64,000 nt of DNA from Paenibacillus sp. cl123 (GTDB lineage Bacteria; Bacillota; Bacilli; Paenibacillales; NBRC-103111), in NCBI RefSeq assembly GCF_900101595.1, contig NZ_FMYY01000002.1, positions 248,001 through 312,000 on the forward strand, given 5' to 3'. The translations under genes and the position numbers were made by a program. Of this stretch, positions 44,184 through 52,326 are shown in pieces. Numbering within the stretch: position 1 is the first letter of the stretch; each line of letters begins with the position of its first letter. Under the pieces are notes generated by a model. The model made no database searches. It was not told where the DNA came from and was given only the letters and a program-made list of their open reading frames with translations.

Positions 44184-45423
44184 TGAGCAGGTGCTTGCCT
44201 GGATGGAACGGGCGGAGCAGGTTACCGATGGGAAGCTGAAGGATATCGACCGGACGGTCGACCGCAATCAATGGAAAGTGATCGGCGCTTTTCAGAAGCA
44301 TAAAGTAAGCGATTATCATTTTGCAGGTTCTACCGGGTACGGATACAATGACCGCGGACGCGAAGTGCTTGATCTCGTGTACGCGGATGTTTTCGGGGCG
44401 GAGGCGGCGCTTGTGCGTCCGCATTTCGTCTCGGGAACGCATACGATAGGGACCGCCTTGTTCGGCGTGCTGCGTCCGGGGGACGAGCTGCTGATGATAA
44501 CGGGCCGGCCGTATGATACCTTGCACAAGGTCATCGGCAAGCCGGGAGACGGCCAAGGCTCGCTCCAGGACTGGGGCATCGGCTACGGGGAAGTATGCCT
44601 GCGCGAGGACGGCAGCCCCGACTGGGAGGAAATTGCCAGACGCATCTCCCCGAAGACCAAGGTGATCGGCATACAACGCTCGCGCGGTTACTCGTGGCGG
44701 GCTTCTTTTACGGTCGGACAAATTGCGGAGATGGTGCGGTTTGTCAAAGAAGTGAAGTCTGATGTGATCGTTTTCGTCGATAATTGCTATGGTGAGTTTA
44801 CGGAATTGCAGGAGCCATCGGAAGTAGGAGCCGATCTGATCGCGGGCTCGCTGATCAAAAATCCGGGCGGAGGGATTGCTTCTACGGGAGGCTACATCGC
44901 CGGGAAGCGCGAGCTCGTCGAGCTGGCTTCCTACCGGCTGACGGCTCCCGGCATCGGCGGCGAGGTAGGAGCCATGCTGGGAACCTTGCGCGCGATGTTC
45001 CAGGGCTTGTTCCTGGCTCCCCATCTGGTCGGACAAGCCGTGAAGGGCTCTGTGTTTGCGGCGGCCGTCTTCGATGAGCTCGGCTTTGTCACGCATCCGA
45101 AATGGAGCGATCCGCGGACAGATCTGATCCAGGCGATCCGTTTTACCGGACCGGAGCATCTGATTGCATTCGTGCAAGGGATACAGCAGGCGGCGGCGGT
45201 CGATTCGCATGTGGTGCCTGAGCCGTGGGACATGCCGGGGTACGAGCACCCGGTCATTATGGCGGCAGGGACATTTATCCAGGGAGGCAGCTTGGAGCTG
45301 TCGGCCGATGCGCCTATTCGCGAACCTTATATCGCTTACATGCAGGGCGGGCTCACTTATTCGCACTGTAAGCTTGGCGTACTCACCGCTTTACAAAATA
45401 TGAAGGACCGCAATTTATTGTAA
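44176..45423 (+). CDS. ynbB: Methionine gamma-lyase/aluminium-resistance family protein YnbB (PLP enzyme)
   Basis: The 415-residue protein is a fold-type I PLP enzyme: AGSTGYGYNDRGREVLDLVYADVFGAE, HTIGTALFGVLRPGDELL, VDNCYGEFTE with the PLP-binding Asp, and the Schiff-base Lys in GSLIKNPGGGI. It belongs to the YnbB group, named aluminium resistance or methionine-gamma-lyase-like; the true substrate is not certain. The start overlaps the end of hflX. The stop codon lies inside a GlnR box of the next gene. Confidence 0.9.
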   Translation: MFNEQVLAWMERAEQVTDGKLKDIDRTVDRNQWKVIGAFQKHKVSDYHFAGSTGYGYNDRGREVLDLVYADVFGAEAALVRPHFVSGTHTIGTALFGVLRPGDELLMITGRPYDTLHKVIGKPGDGQGSLQDWGIGYGEVCLREDGSPDWEEIARRISPKTKVIGIQRSRGYSWRASFTVGQIAEMVRFVKEVKSDVIVFVDNCYGEFTELQEPSEVGADLIAGSLIKNPGGGIASTGGYIAGKRELVELASYRLTAPGIGGEVGAMLGTLRAMFQGLFLAPHLVGQAVKGSVFAAAVFDELGFVTHPKWSDPRTDLIQAIRFTGPEHLIAFVQGIQQAAAVDSHVVPEPWDMPGYEHPVIMAAGTFIQGGSLELSADAPIREPYIAYMQGGLTYSHCKLGVLTALQNMKDRNLL

Positions 45424-45454
45424 TCATAGCTTACATTTTTGAGATAACCTAACA
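45419..45454 (+). promoter_or_regulatory. Two GlnR operators upstream of glnR
   Basis: TGTAATCATAGCTTACA (45419-45435) matches TGTNA-N7-TNACA perfectly. A second site at 45438-45454 (TTTGA, seven bases, TAACA) has one mismatch. The pair is arranged like the glnRA operators of B. subtilis. The first site includes the last codon and stop of ynbB. Confidence 0.8.
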
Positions 45455-45458
45455 TGAC

Positions 45459-45487
45459 TTGACACTTTTTGTCTTCAAAGCTACAAT
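45459..45487 (+). promoter_or_regulatory. SigA-type promoter of glnRA
   Basis: TTGACA (45459-45464), 17 bases, TACAAT (45482-45487). The GlnR boxes lie just upstream of and next to the -35 box, so GlnR bound there would block RNA polymerase. Confidence 0.8.
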
Positions 45488-45523
45488 GGAAGTAAGGTTT
45501 TTCCTGTGTTAGGGGTGATAGTT

Positions 45524-45937
45524 ATGGGTGATGATATCCGCAGAAATATGGCCCTTTTTCCTATCGGTATCGTGATGAAGCTGACAGATCTGACAGCCAG
45601 ACAAATCCGGTATTACGAGCAGCATGAATTGGTCATACCAGCAAGAACCGGCGGCAATCAGCGCTTGTATTCATTCAACGATGTGGAGCGTTTGCTTGAG
45701 ATCAAGGACTTGATCGAGAAAGGCGTCAATATCGCCGGGATCAAGCAGGTGCTGCTGCCGGTCGACAAGGATTCGGAGGATGCGACGGTGGTCAGCGAGC
45801 AATCCGAAGTCAAGCGGCGCGAGCTTACGGACTCCCAGCTCCATAAGATGCTCAAGCAGCAGCTGATGGGCGGGGGAAAACGGCCGAATCATGTGTCGTT
45901 GATTCAGGGCGAGCTGTCGCGCTTTTTTAGAAAGTAA
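45524..45937 (+). CDS. glnR: Nitrogen regulator GlnR (MerR family)
   Basis: The 137-residue protein has an N-terminal MerR winged helix (PIGIVMKLTDLTARQIRYYEQH, GNQRLYSFNDVERLLEIKDLIEKG) and a C-terminal tail (SLIQGELSRFFRK), the part that in B. subtilis GlnR senses feedback-inhibited glutamine synthetase. It represses glnRA under nitrogen excess. GGGGTGAT precedes the ATG at 45524. Two GlnR boxes in its own promoter show autoregulation. Confidence 0.96.
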   Translation: MGDDIRRNMALFPIGIVMKLTDLTARQIRYYEQHELVIPARTGGNQRLYSFNDVERLLEIKDLIEKGVNIAGIKQVLLPVDKDSEDATVVSEQSEVKRRELTDSQLHKMLKQQLMGGGKRPNHVSLIQGELSRFFRK

Positions 45938-46024
45938 GGACCAACTGGGAAGCACCGGCGCCGCTTGCAAAGGCGGCATCGGATCGGCCGCATAAGGCAT
46001 GCAGCTTAAGGAGGAGAATAGACT

Positions 46025-47362
46025 GTGACAGAAAGAACTTATACAAAAGACGATATTTTACGTATTGCCAAGGAACAGAACGTTCGCTTTATCCGCTTGC
46101 AATTTACCGATTTGCTCGGCACGATCAAAAATGTTGAAATTCCCGTAAGCCAGCTTGAGAAAGCTTTGGATAATAAAATGATGTTTGACGGCTCCTCCAT
46201 CGAAGGTTATGTGCGGATTGAAGAATCCGATATGTACCTGTACCCTGATCTGAACACCTGGGTTATTTTCCCTTGGGTAGCGGAAGACCGCGTAGCCAGA
46301 TTGATCTGCGATATTTACTTGCCGGACGGACGCCCGTTCCCAGGCGACCCGCGCGGTATTCTGAAGGCGGCGCTTAAGGAAGCGGAAGAAATGGGCTACA
46401 CGGCGATGAACGTAGGGCCGGAGCCGGAGTTTTTCCTGTTCAAAACGGACGAGAAAGGCAATCCTACCCTGGAGCTGAACGACCAGGGCGGTTATTTCGA
46501 CCTTGCGCCTACCGACCTTGGCGAGAACTGCCGCCGCGAGATCGTGCTTACGCTCGAAGAGATGGGCTTTGAGATCGAGGCTTCCCATCATGAAGTCGCA
46601 CCGGGCCAGCATGAGATCGATTTTAAATACGCAGATGCCATTAAGGCCGCAGACCAGATTCAAACGTTCAAGCTTGTCGTAAAAACCGTCGCACGCCAGC
46701 ATGGCTTGCACGCTACCTTTATGCCCAAGCCGCTATTCGGCGTCAACGGCTCCGGGATGCATGCGCACCAATCGCTGTTCAGCGGTAATGAAAATGTTTT
46801 CTACGATGAAAGCGACAAGCTCGGCCTGAGCAAGGTTGCCCGTCAATACATGGCAGGCATTCTGCGTCATGCGCGCGCTTTTACAGCGATTACGAATCCT
46901 ACGGTCAATTCGTACAAGCGTCTTGTTCCGGGCTATGAGGCTCCTTGTTACGTAGCCTGGTCGGCCAGCAACCGCAGCCCGATGATTCGGATTCCGGCTT
47001 CCCGCGGGCTGAGTACGCGCGTCGAGGTTCGCAATCCGGACCCGGCGGCCAACCCGTATCTGGCCCTTGCCGTAATGCTGAAGGCCGGTTTGGATGGCAT
47101 TAAGAACAATATGCAGCTTCCTCCTCCTACGGACCGCAACATCTATGTCATGTCCGAGGAAGAGCGCGAAGAGCAAGGCATTCCAAGCTTGCCCGAAAGT
47201 TTGAAGCAGGCGCTGGACGAGCTGCTGCGCGACGATGTAATCTGCGATGCGCTCGGCGAGCATGCGCTGGCTCACTTCGTGGAACTGAAAGAAATCGAGT
47301 GGGATATTTATCGCACGCAGGTCCATGCCTGGGAACGCGATCAATATATGAGCTTGTATTAA
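46025..47362 (+). CDS. glnA: Glutamine synthetase type I
   Basis: The 445-residue length and the motifs [44 protein letters not shown] and [17 protein letters not shown] identify the GSI-alpha enzyme of Firmicutes; the adenylylation-site loop of GSI-beta is absent. It makes glutamine from glutamate, ammonia and ATP. The start is GTG behind TAAGGAGGAG. It forms the glnRA operon and ends at a double hairpin region. Confidence 0.97.
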   Translation: MTERTYTKDDILRIAKEQNVRFIRLQFTDLLGTIKNVEIPVSQLEKALDNKMMFDGSSIEGYVRIEESDMYLYPDLNTWVIFPWVAEDRVARLICDIYLPDGRPFPGDPRGILKAALKEAEEMGYTAMNVGPEPEFFLFKTDEKGNPTLELNDQGGYFDLAPTDLGENCRREIVLTLEEMGFEIEASHHEVAPGQHEIDFKYADAIKAADQIQTFKLVVKTVARQHGLHATFMPKPLFGVNGSGMHAHQSLFSGNENVFYDESDKLGLSKVARQYMAGILRHARAFTAITNPTVNSYKRLVPGYEAPCYVAWSASNRSPMIRIPASRGLSTRVEVRNPDPAANPYLALAVMLKAGLDGIKNNMQLPPPTDRNIYVMSEEEREEQGIPSLPESLKQALDELLRDDVICDALGEHALAHFVELKEIEWDIYRTQVHAWERDQYMSLY

Positions 47363-47376
47363 AAATAGGCCGATCG

Positions 47377-47413
47377 ACGGGCGTCCGGATTCCGGGATGC
47401 CCGTTTTCTTTTC
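47377..47413 (+). terminator. Terminator of glnRA
   Basis: ACGGGCGTCCGG (47377-47388) pairs with CCGGGATGCCCGT (47392-47404) with small bulges, followed by TTTCTTTTC. Confidence 0.82.
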
Positions 47414-47428
47414 GATGGAGCTGCGAAC

Positions 47429-47495
47429 AACACAAAACCCCTTTGGTTCCTCGCCGGACGTATGCCGGTCGGAGGAGCCGAAGGGGTTTTGTGTT
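47429..47495. terminator. Long bidirectional hairpin between glnA and lexA
   Basis: AACACAAAACCCCTT (47429-47443) and AAGGGGTTTTGTGTT (47481-47495) are perfect inverted copies, and the inner bases extend pairing (GG-TTCCTC against GAGGAGCC) to about 23 pairs. It sits just after the lexA stop on the minus strand and probably ends both transcripts. Confidence 0.7.
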
Positions 47496-47504
47496 ATAAA
47501 GGGA

Positions 47505-48125
47505 TTAATGGATATTGCGGAAAACGCCGATGACCTTGCCGAGTATGGATACATTCGTCAGGCGCAGAGGCTCCATCGTCGGATTTTCGGGCTGAAGGCG
47601 GATATGATCTCTTTCTTTGTAAAAGGTTTTGACCGTAGCTTCGTCTTCTTCGGTCATGGCAACGACGATCTCGCCGTTGTTGGCGGTTTGCTGCTGGCGG
47701 ACGATCACATAGTCGCCGTTGTGAATGCCGGCATCGATCATGCTCTCGCCGATGACGCTTAACATGAAGACATTGTTATCTCCGACAAAATGGCTTGGCA
47801 ATGGGAAGTAGTCCTCGATGTTCTCGGTCGCCGTAATCGGCACGCCGGCAGTTACCCGCCCGATGAGAGGCACGTGGGCAACGGCCACCGCGTAGGCATT
47901 GTCCCCCTCGGAGCCGTCCAAAATCTCGATAGCGCGAGGCTTGGTCGGGTCGCGTCTGATCAAGCCCTTCTTCTCCAGTCTCTCCAGATGTCCGTGAACG
48001 GTCGAGCTGGATGCCAGTCCCACGGCTTCGCCAATTTCGCGAACGGATGGAGGGTACCCCTTATCTTTGACCTCGGTTTTAATAAAATTAAGAATGGCCT
48101 GCTGCCGTGAGGAAATCTTGCTCAT
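47505..48125 (-). CDS. lexA: SOS repressor LexA
   Basis: The 206-residue protein has the N-terminal winged helix ([33 protein letters not shown]) and the self-cleaving domain: the Ala-Gly cleavage site in GRVTAGVPI, the nucleophile Ser in GESMIDAGI and the Lys in EATVKTFY. It represses DNA-damage genes until RecA-stimulated autocleavage. I placed the start at 48125, behind GGAGTGAT; the frame is open 30 codons further up without a ribosome site. Its promoter overlaps a LexA box. Confidence 0.97.
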   Translation of the reverse strand: MSKISSRQQAILNFIKTEVKDKGYPPSVREIGEAVGLASSSTVHGHLERLEKKGLIRRDPTKPRAIEILDGSEGDNAYAVAVAHVPLIGRVTAGVPITATENIEDYFPLPSHFVGDNNVFMLSVIGESMIDAGIHNGDYVIVRQQQTANNGEIVVAMTEEDEATVKTFYKERDHIRLQPENPTMEPLRLTNVSILGKVIGVFRNIH

Positions 48126-48160
48126 GGTATCACTCCAATTATAGGGAATTATTAAAACGA

Positions 48161-48200
48161 AGTATAACATAGAATAGCCGTTCGTACAAACATAAGTTCG
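48161..48200 (-). promoter_or_regulatory. lexA promoter with overlapping LexA box
   Basis: On the minus strand TTGTAC (48189-48184), 17 bases, TATACT (48166-48161). A LexA box, CAAACATAAGTTCG on the plus strand (48187-48200), overlaps the -35 box, which fits autorepression. Confidence 0.75.
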
Positions 48201-48208
48201 AAAATACG

Positions 48209-48263
48209 TTGACACAAACGTTTGTTCGTGTTAATTTAAGAACAAGAACAGAACAAACGTTTG
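48209..48263 (+). promoter_or_regulatory. yneA promoter with two LexA boxes
   Basis: TTGACA (48209-48214), 17 bases, TAATTT (48232-48237). One LexA box (CAAACGTTTGTTCG, 48215-48228) fills the spacer; another (AGAACAAACGTTTG, 48250-48263) covers the transcript start region. Both match the Gram-positive consensus CGAACRNRYGTTYG with small deviations. Confidence 0.78.
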
Positions 48264-48275
48264 GGGGACATGGAC

Positions 48276-48632
48276 ATGATACAAACGATTCCATTTCATT
48301 CGGAGGCGCGTTCCGCTGCCGGCAGCCGGGCAGCTCATAGATCTAACGGACATGCGGGGCGCCTTGTCGTGATTGCTGCGGTTCTTGTCGCACTTCTAGT
48401 AGGCAGCGGCGCGATTATGCTGTTTGCCGGAGATTCCGATGTTTATGCAGCCGACATGCAGCCTGTAAATCATCCCGCCATTGTTGTCAGCAGCGGTGAA
48501 TCTCTGTGGACGATCGCAGCCGTTTATAAATCTTCGGACGAGACCATTAAAGAATACATATATAAGATTAAGAAGTTGAACGGATTGAAAGAGTCTTCGC
48601 TGCGTTCCGGCCAGAAGCTGCTTCTGCCTTAG
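48276..48632 (+). CDS. yneA: Cell division suppressor YneA (LysM protein)
   Basis: The 118-residue protein has one membrane helix (LVVIAAVLVALLVGSGAIML) and an extracytoplasmic LysM domain (VVSSGESLWTIAAVYKSS, LNGLKESSLRSGQKLLLP). YneA delays septation during the SOS response. The position divergent from lexA with shared LexA boxes matches B. subtilis. GGGGGA is seven bases before the ATG at 48276; an in-frame ATG at 48270 is too close to it. Confidence 0.9.
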   Translation: MIQTIPFHSEARSAAGSRAAHRSNGHAGRLVVIAAVLVALLVGSGAIMLFAGDSDVYAADMQPVNHPAIVVSSGESLWTIAAVYKSSDETIKEYIYKIKKLNGLKESSLRSGQKLLLP

Positions 48633-48785
48633 CGGGCTAAAGCAGGACCCTTGTTCGGTAACGGCTTCTCTTGACAATGCATGCCCGCAATGTCAAAGTA
48701 TAATTTGAGCTAGTGGAGCGAGTTTGGCGTGAATACTCACGAGCAATCTCTCGCTTAGGCAGATGATGATACAGGGAGGACCGGC

Positions 48786-48983
48786 ATGCAGGAATCCGAA
48801 CATGACGAAACCGTAAAAAGAATTAATGAGCTGGCCCGCAAGGCGAAAGCCGAGGGACTGTCCGAGGCTGAAATCGAAGAGCGGAATCAGCTGCGCACCA
48901 AGTATATCAATTCGTTCAAAGCTTCCTTGCGGACTCAGCTTGACAACATCAAATTTATTGATGAAGATGAGGAGAAGAGATAG
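48786..48983 (+). CDS. ynzC: DUF896 family protein YnzC
   Basis: The 65-residue protein has the DUF896 pattern: RINELARKAKAEGLSEAEIEER followed by LRTKYINSFKASLRTQLDNIKF. This small helical-hairpin family is linked to the SOS region in B. subtilis (yneA-yneB-ynzC). Its function is unknown. GGGAGGA precedes the ATG. No resolvase gene (yneB) lies between it and yneA here. Confidence 0.9.
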   Translation: MQESEHDETVKRINELARKAKAEGLSEAEIEERNQLRTKYINSFKASLRTQLDNIKFIDEDEEKR

Positions 48984-48994
48984 GAGGGGTTTGA

Positions 48995-49984
48995 ATGAAT
49001 TATCGCGTTCTGGGTAAAAGCGGTCTGGTCGTGTCAGAGCTGTGCTTAGGTACGATGACTTTTGGCGCTGCCACCAACGAAAGCGACTCTATTGAGATGA
49101 TTGACCGTTTTCTGGAACGTGGCGGTAACTTTATCGATACAGCGAACGTGTATGTCTCGGGAAAGTCCGAGGAGATTGTCGGCAAAGCGATTCGCAGCCG
49201 CCGCTCCGATGTGGTATTGGCCACGAAGGTGAGAATGGCTACTGGCTCGGGCGTCAATCAACGGGGCTTGTCGCGCAAGCATATTATGGACGGTGTGGAA
49301 GACAGTCTGCGACGCCTGCAGACGGATTATATTGACCTTTATCAAGTGCATGTCTGGGATCACTTGACTCCGATCGAGGAAACGCTCAGGACATTGGACG
49401 ACTTGGTGGCCAGCGGAAAAGTTCGCTACATCGGATGTTCGAATTTTCTAGGCTACCAATTGATGAAGTCCTTGGCTGTCAGCGATTATAACCGCTATGC
49501 GCGGTTTATTTCCATTCAGCCGCAGTACAGCTTAGTCAGCCGCGAGATGGATCGCGAGGTTTTGCCAGTAAGTCTGGAGGAGAATGTCGGCGTCATACCA
49601 TGGGCCCCGCTTGGCGGAGGTTTCCTGACGGGACGTTACAAACGCGGTCAGGAGCCGAGCGAAGGCAGACTGTCGTCCAAAGCCGGGGAAAGCCGTTGGG
49701 AGCTGCGCAATACGGAGAAAAACTTCCGTATCCTGGATGAGGTTCTGGAAGTGGCCAAAGAGGTGGACAAGACCCCTGCCCAAGTAGCGTTGAATTGGCT
49801 GATTAACAAGCCTGGGATTACGGCTCCGATATTCGGCGCCCGTACGTTGGAGCAATATGACGACAATATCGGTGCTATAGGCTGGAAGCTGTCGGAGTCA
49901 CAGTGGGAGCGACTGGATCAGATAAGCGCTTTGCCGTCCGAGTATCCGTATCGCTTTATCGAAAAATTTCGTCGTGAGCTGTAA
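48995..49984 (+). CDS. Aldo/keto reductase
   Basis: The 329-residue protein has LGLGTMTFG-like LCLGTMTFGA, NFIDTANVY with the catalytic Asp-Tyr, the Lys in VVLATKVRM, YQVHVWD with the His, and GCSNFLGYQL. The C-terminal NADPH site includes PIFGARTLEQ. It fits the YhdN/YajO-type aldo/keto reductases that reduce aldehydes. AGGAGGGG precedes the ATG. It lies 11 bases after ynzC. Confidence 0.92.
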   Translation: MNYRVLGKSGLVVSELCLGTMTFGAATNESDSIEMIDRFLERGGNFIDTANVYVSGKSEEIVGKAIRSRRSDVVLATKVRMATGSGVNQRGLSRKHIMDGVEDSLRRLQTDYIDLYQVHVWDHLTPIEETLRTLDDLVASGKVRYIGCSNFLGYQLMKSLAVSDYNRYARFISIQPQYSLVSREMDREVLPVSLEENVGVIPWAPLGGGFLTGRYKRGQEPSEGRLSSKAGESRWELRNTEKNFRILDEVLEVAKEVDKTPAQVALNWLINKPGITAPIFGARTLEQYDDNIGAIGWKLSESQWERLDQISALPSEYPYRFIEKFRREL

Positions 49985-50029
49985 CCACGAGATTAGCCTT
50001 CTATAAGACATACATAAGGGGATTGAACG

Positions 50030-50542
50030 ATGTCATCTCGCAAGTGGGAACGCATGGTGCGCAAAAACTCCAAAGTTGCTGCGCGGCGCAATCAAAGCGG
50101 AAGTACGAGCTCGGCTGTAAAAGCGACGGACGGCTCGGTTACCTTTAAGGGGAGAAGCTGGCTGCTTCCCTTATTATTGATCGTTATCGGGATATTTTGT
50201 TTTGTCGTTTTCCGGAGGATGCCGGGTCAGGAGTCGATGTATTGGGTGACTGGCTCAAGCTATATCGTGCTGGCACTGCTGATGTATTGGGCTAGACGAC
50301 CGCTGCTGAAGGTCGGCAAAACTTCCCTGACTTCGAGACGGTTCGGTGGGGACCGGGTCGTGGAAGCTTCGAAGATCCAGGATATTACGATTACGAAGGA
50401 CACTGTTATTGTCACTATAAGGCCCAAAGGCAATCGCTGGGGCTTCTCCAAAACATTTCACAGGATGCCTATCGAAGCGATGACAGAAAAGCTGGCCGAG
50501 TTTGCCTCCAAAAATAATGTGGAGTTCAAGCAGACTGTATAA
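50030..50542 (+). CDS. Hypothetical protein with two membrane helices
   Basis: The 170-residue protein is Lys/Arg-rich at the start, has two membrane helices (LLPLLLIVIGIFCFVVF and WVTGSSYIVLALLMYWA), and then a strand-rich domain (VGKTSLTSRRFGGDRVVEASKIQDITITKDTVIVTI) that resembles PH-like domains of small Bacillus membrane proteins. I do not recognise a named family. AAGGGG precedes the ATG. It lies between an aldo/keto reductase and a HAD gene in the same direction. Confidence 0.7.
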   Translation: MSSRKWERMVRKNSKVAARRNQSGSTSSAVKATDGSVTFKGRSWLLPLLLIVIGIFCFVVFRRMPGQESMYWVTGSSYIVLALLMYWARRPLLKVGKTSLTSRRFGGDRVVEASKIQDITITKDTVIVTIRPKGNRWGFSKTFHRMPIEAMTEKLAEFASKNNVEFKQTV

Positions 50543-50596
50543 AAGGCATGTCATTTATCGATTTAATTAGATTAGGGGAGAAAGAGGAACTTAACG

Positions 50597-51388
50597 ATGA
50601 CCATCAAGGCGGTTTTGTTTGACCTGGACGATACGCTGCTGTGGGATGACCGCAGCGTGAAAGAGGCTTTCGAGGCAACTTGTCAGGAAGCTGCCCGGTA
50701 TTATGATTTGGACCCAGCGCGCCTGGAGGAAGAAGTGCGTCGGGAAGCGAGAAGTCTCTATGAGACATTCGAGACATTCCCGTTTACCAAAATGATCGGG
50801 ATTAATCCGTTTGAAGGTCTTTGGGCGAATTTCACCCAAGGGCATCAGCAAGAGTTCCGTAAGCTGGAGGCACTTGCGCCGGGTTATCGCAAGGAGTCTT
50901 GGACGCGCGGCTTAAAAGCGTTGGGGATTGAAGATGCGGAGCTGGGAGCCAAGCTGGCCGAACAGTTTCCGGCTGAACGCAGAAGGCGCCCGATTGTGTA
51001 TGAGGAGACATTTGAGGTGCTGGACCAATTGAAGAGCAAGTACAAGCTGCTGCTGTTGACCAACGGTTCTCCCGATCTGCAGAAGGAGAAGCTCGCCGGC
51101 GTGGCTCAGCTAGCTCCTTATTTCGATCATATCGTGATATCGGGAGAGTTCGGCGAAGGCAAGCCTGCCGCATCTATTTTCCATCATGCGATGGAATTGC
51201 TGCAGATTACGCCGGAGGAAGGCGTTATGATTGGCGACAAGCTGACCACAGATATTATGGGGTCGAACGCTGTAGGGATGCGCAATATGTGGATTAATCG
51301 TCATGAGCTTGAGCTTACGGGGGATAACAAACCTGTCCATCAAATCCGTTCTCTTCGTGAGATAGAACCGATTCTGGCCTCCCTATAA
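50597..51388 (+). CDS. HAD superfamily hydrolase (YfnB/YjjG-like)
   Basis: The 263-residue protein has the HAD motif I AVLFDLDDTLLWDD, motif II LLLTNG, motif III Lys in GEFGEGKPAASIF and motif IV GVMIGDKLTTDIMGSN. The cap domain is helical. It is likely a phosphatase acting on small phosphate esters or nucleotides. GGGGAGAAAGAGG precedes the ATG. Confidence 0.9.
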   Translation: MTIKAVLFDLDDTLLWDDRSVKEAFEATCQEAARYYDLDPARLEEEVRREARSLYETFETFPFTKMIGINPFEGLWANFTQGHQQEFRKLEALAPGYRKESWTRGLKALGIEDAELGAKLAEQFPAERRRRPIVYEETFEVLDQLKSKYKLLLLTNGSPDLQKEKLAGVAQLAPYFDHIVISGEFGEGKPAASIFHHAMELLQITPEEGVMIGDKLTTDIMGSNAVGMRNMWINRHELELTGDNKPVHQIRSLREIEPILASL

Positions 51389-51451
51389 GAAAATGTATTG
51401 GATACGAGCGGTGTTCGCTATATGCGGAGCCGCTTTTTCGTTTAGATATGC

Positions 51452-51485
51452 AAACAACCCGGCATCGCAGCCGGGTTGTTTTTGT
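51452..51485. terminator. Bidirectional terminator between HAD and mtnD genes
   Basis: AAACAACCCGGC (51452-51463) pairs perfectly with GCCGGGTTGTTT (51470-51481); T runs occur on both strands. It ends the HAD transcript and the convergent mtnD transcript. Confidence 0.87.
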
Positions 51486-51498
51486 AGATGCTTTGATA

Positions 51499-52041
51499 TT
51501 AAGCCTTCTGGAACGAGGCGTCTTCATACGGATGCGCGATCCAGCCCTCTGTTTCGATGAACAGACGCACGGCAACGATCTGGCGGTTATCCATCAGAGT
51601 AAAGAAGTGTGGCTTATGCTCCGGTACGGAGATCACATCGCCGGCTTCAAGCTCCACATCGAAATATCCGACATCGTCCGTGCCTTTGATAATAAAAATG
51701 CCGCGTCCCGCCGTTATGGCGCGAACTTCGTCTTCGGTATGAGTATGCACTTGCTCGAATTTTTTTAGCAGCTCATCAAGATTTGGCGTAGCCTCGGACA
51801 AGGCGATCAAATCCCAGGTCTGATAGCCGCGGCGGCCAGCCAGATCACGAATTTCCGTGTCGAAGGTGGAGAGGATCTGTGCTTTTTCCTCATCTGTCAG
51901 CGTAAATTTCTCCTGTAGCTCGGCGGGAAGCTTGCCGGGATTCCAGTGTTCATACAACACTTCTTGATTTTCTAGAAAAGCGCGAACGTTTTCTTCGCCC
52001 CGGATGCGTTCATCGGTATTGCGGATTCGGATCTCTGCCAT
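51499..52041 (-). CDS. mtnD: Acireductone dioxygenase
   Basis: The 180-residue cupin protein has the metal ligands HTHTEDEVR (two His and the Glu) and the later His in PEHKPHFF. It splits acireductone in the methionine salvage pathway; the product depends on whether iron or nickel is bound. AAAGAGGG precedes the start. No other salvage gene is in the window, though metH is encoded just to the right in the other direction. Confidence 0.93.
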   Translation of the reverse strand: MAEIRIRNTDERIRGEENVRAFLENQEVLYEHWNPGKLPAELQEKFTLTDEEKAQILSTFDTEIRDLAGRRGYQTWDLIALSEATPNLDELLKKFEQVHTHTEDEVRAITAGRGIFIIKGTDDVGYFDVELEAGDVISVPEHKPHFFTLMDNRQIVAVRLFIETEGWIAHPYEDASFQKA

Positions 52042-52084
52042 GGGGTAGCCCTCTTTCTAAATGGAATAATGACTTCTATTACGT

Positions 52085-52113
52085 ATTATAGTAGACGCGA
52101 GCGCGTCTGTCGA
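52085..52113 (-). promoter_or_regulatory. mtnD promoter with inverted repeat in the spacer
   Basis: On the minus strand TCGACA (52113-52108), 17 bases and TATAAT (52090-52085). Two 7-base arms, AGACGCG (52093-52099) and CGCGTCT (52102-52108), nearly fill the spacer. The palindrome is a likely operator for an unknown repressor. Confidence 0.6.
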
Positions 52114-52232
52114 TCTACAATAACTAACCAAACCGATAGGATTTATGAAAAATATGTGTTTTTTATCTGAGTTTCTTTTCTTCATGTCATGTTTCTGCTA
52201 CACTAAAGTTTAATATCCGAAATATATGATAA

Positions 52233-52288
52233 GAAATCGTTCGCTTCGCGGAGGGAGCGATTTCGTTCTGCCAAGGGTTGAACGGCAG
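52233..52288 (+). promoter_or_regulatory. Structured leader upstream of metH
   Basis: Two hairpins lie in the 94 bases before metH: GAAATCG (52233-52239) with CGATTTC (52258-52264), and CTGCC (52268-52272) with GGCAG (52284-52288). I could not match them to SAM-I, cobalamin, SAH or T-box elements. No terminator with a T run is visible. Confidence 0.4.
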
Positions 52289-52326
52289 CTGACGACCGGC
52301 ACGGTAAAGAAGGGAAGGCTGGAAAT

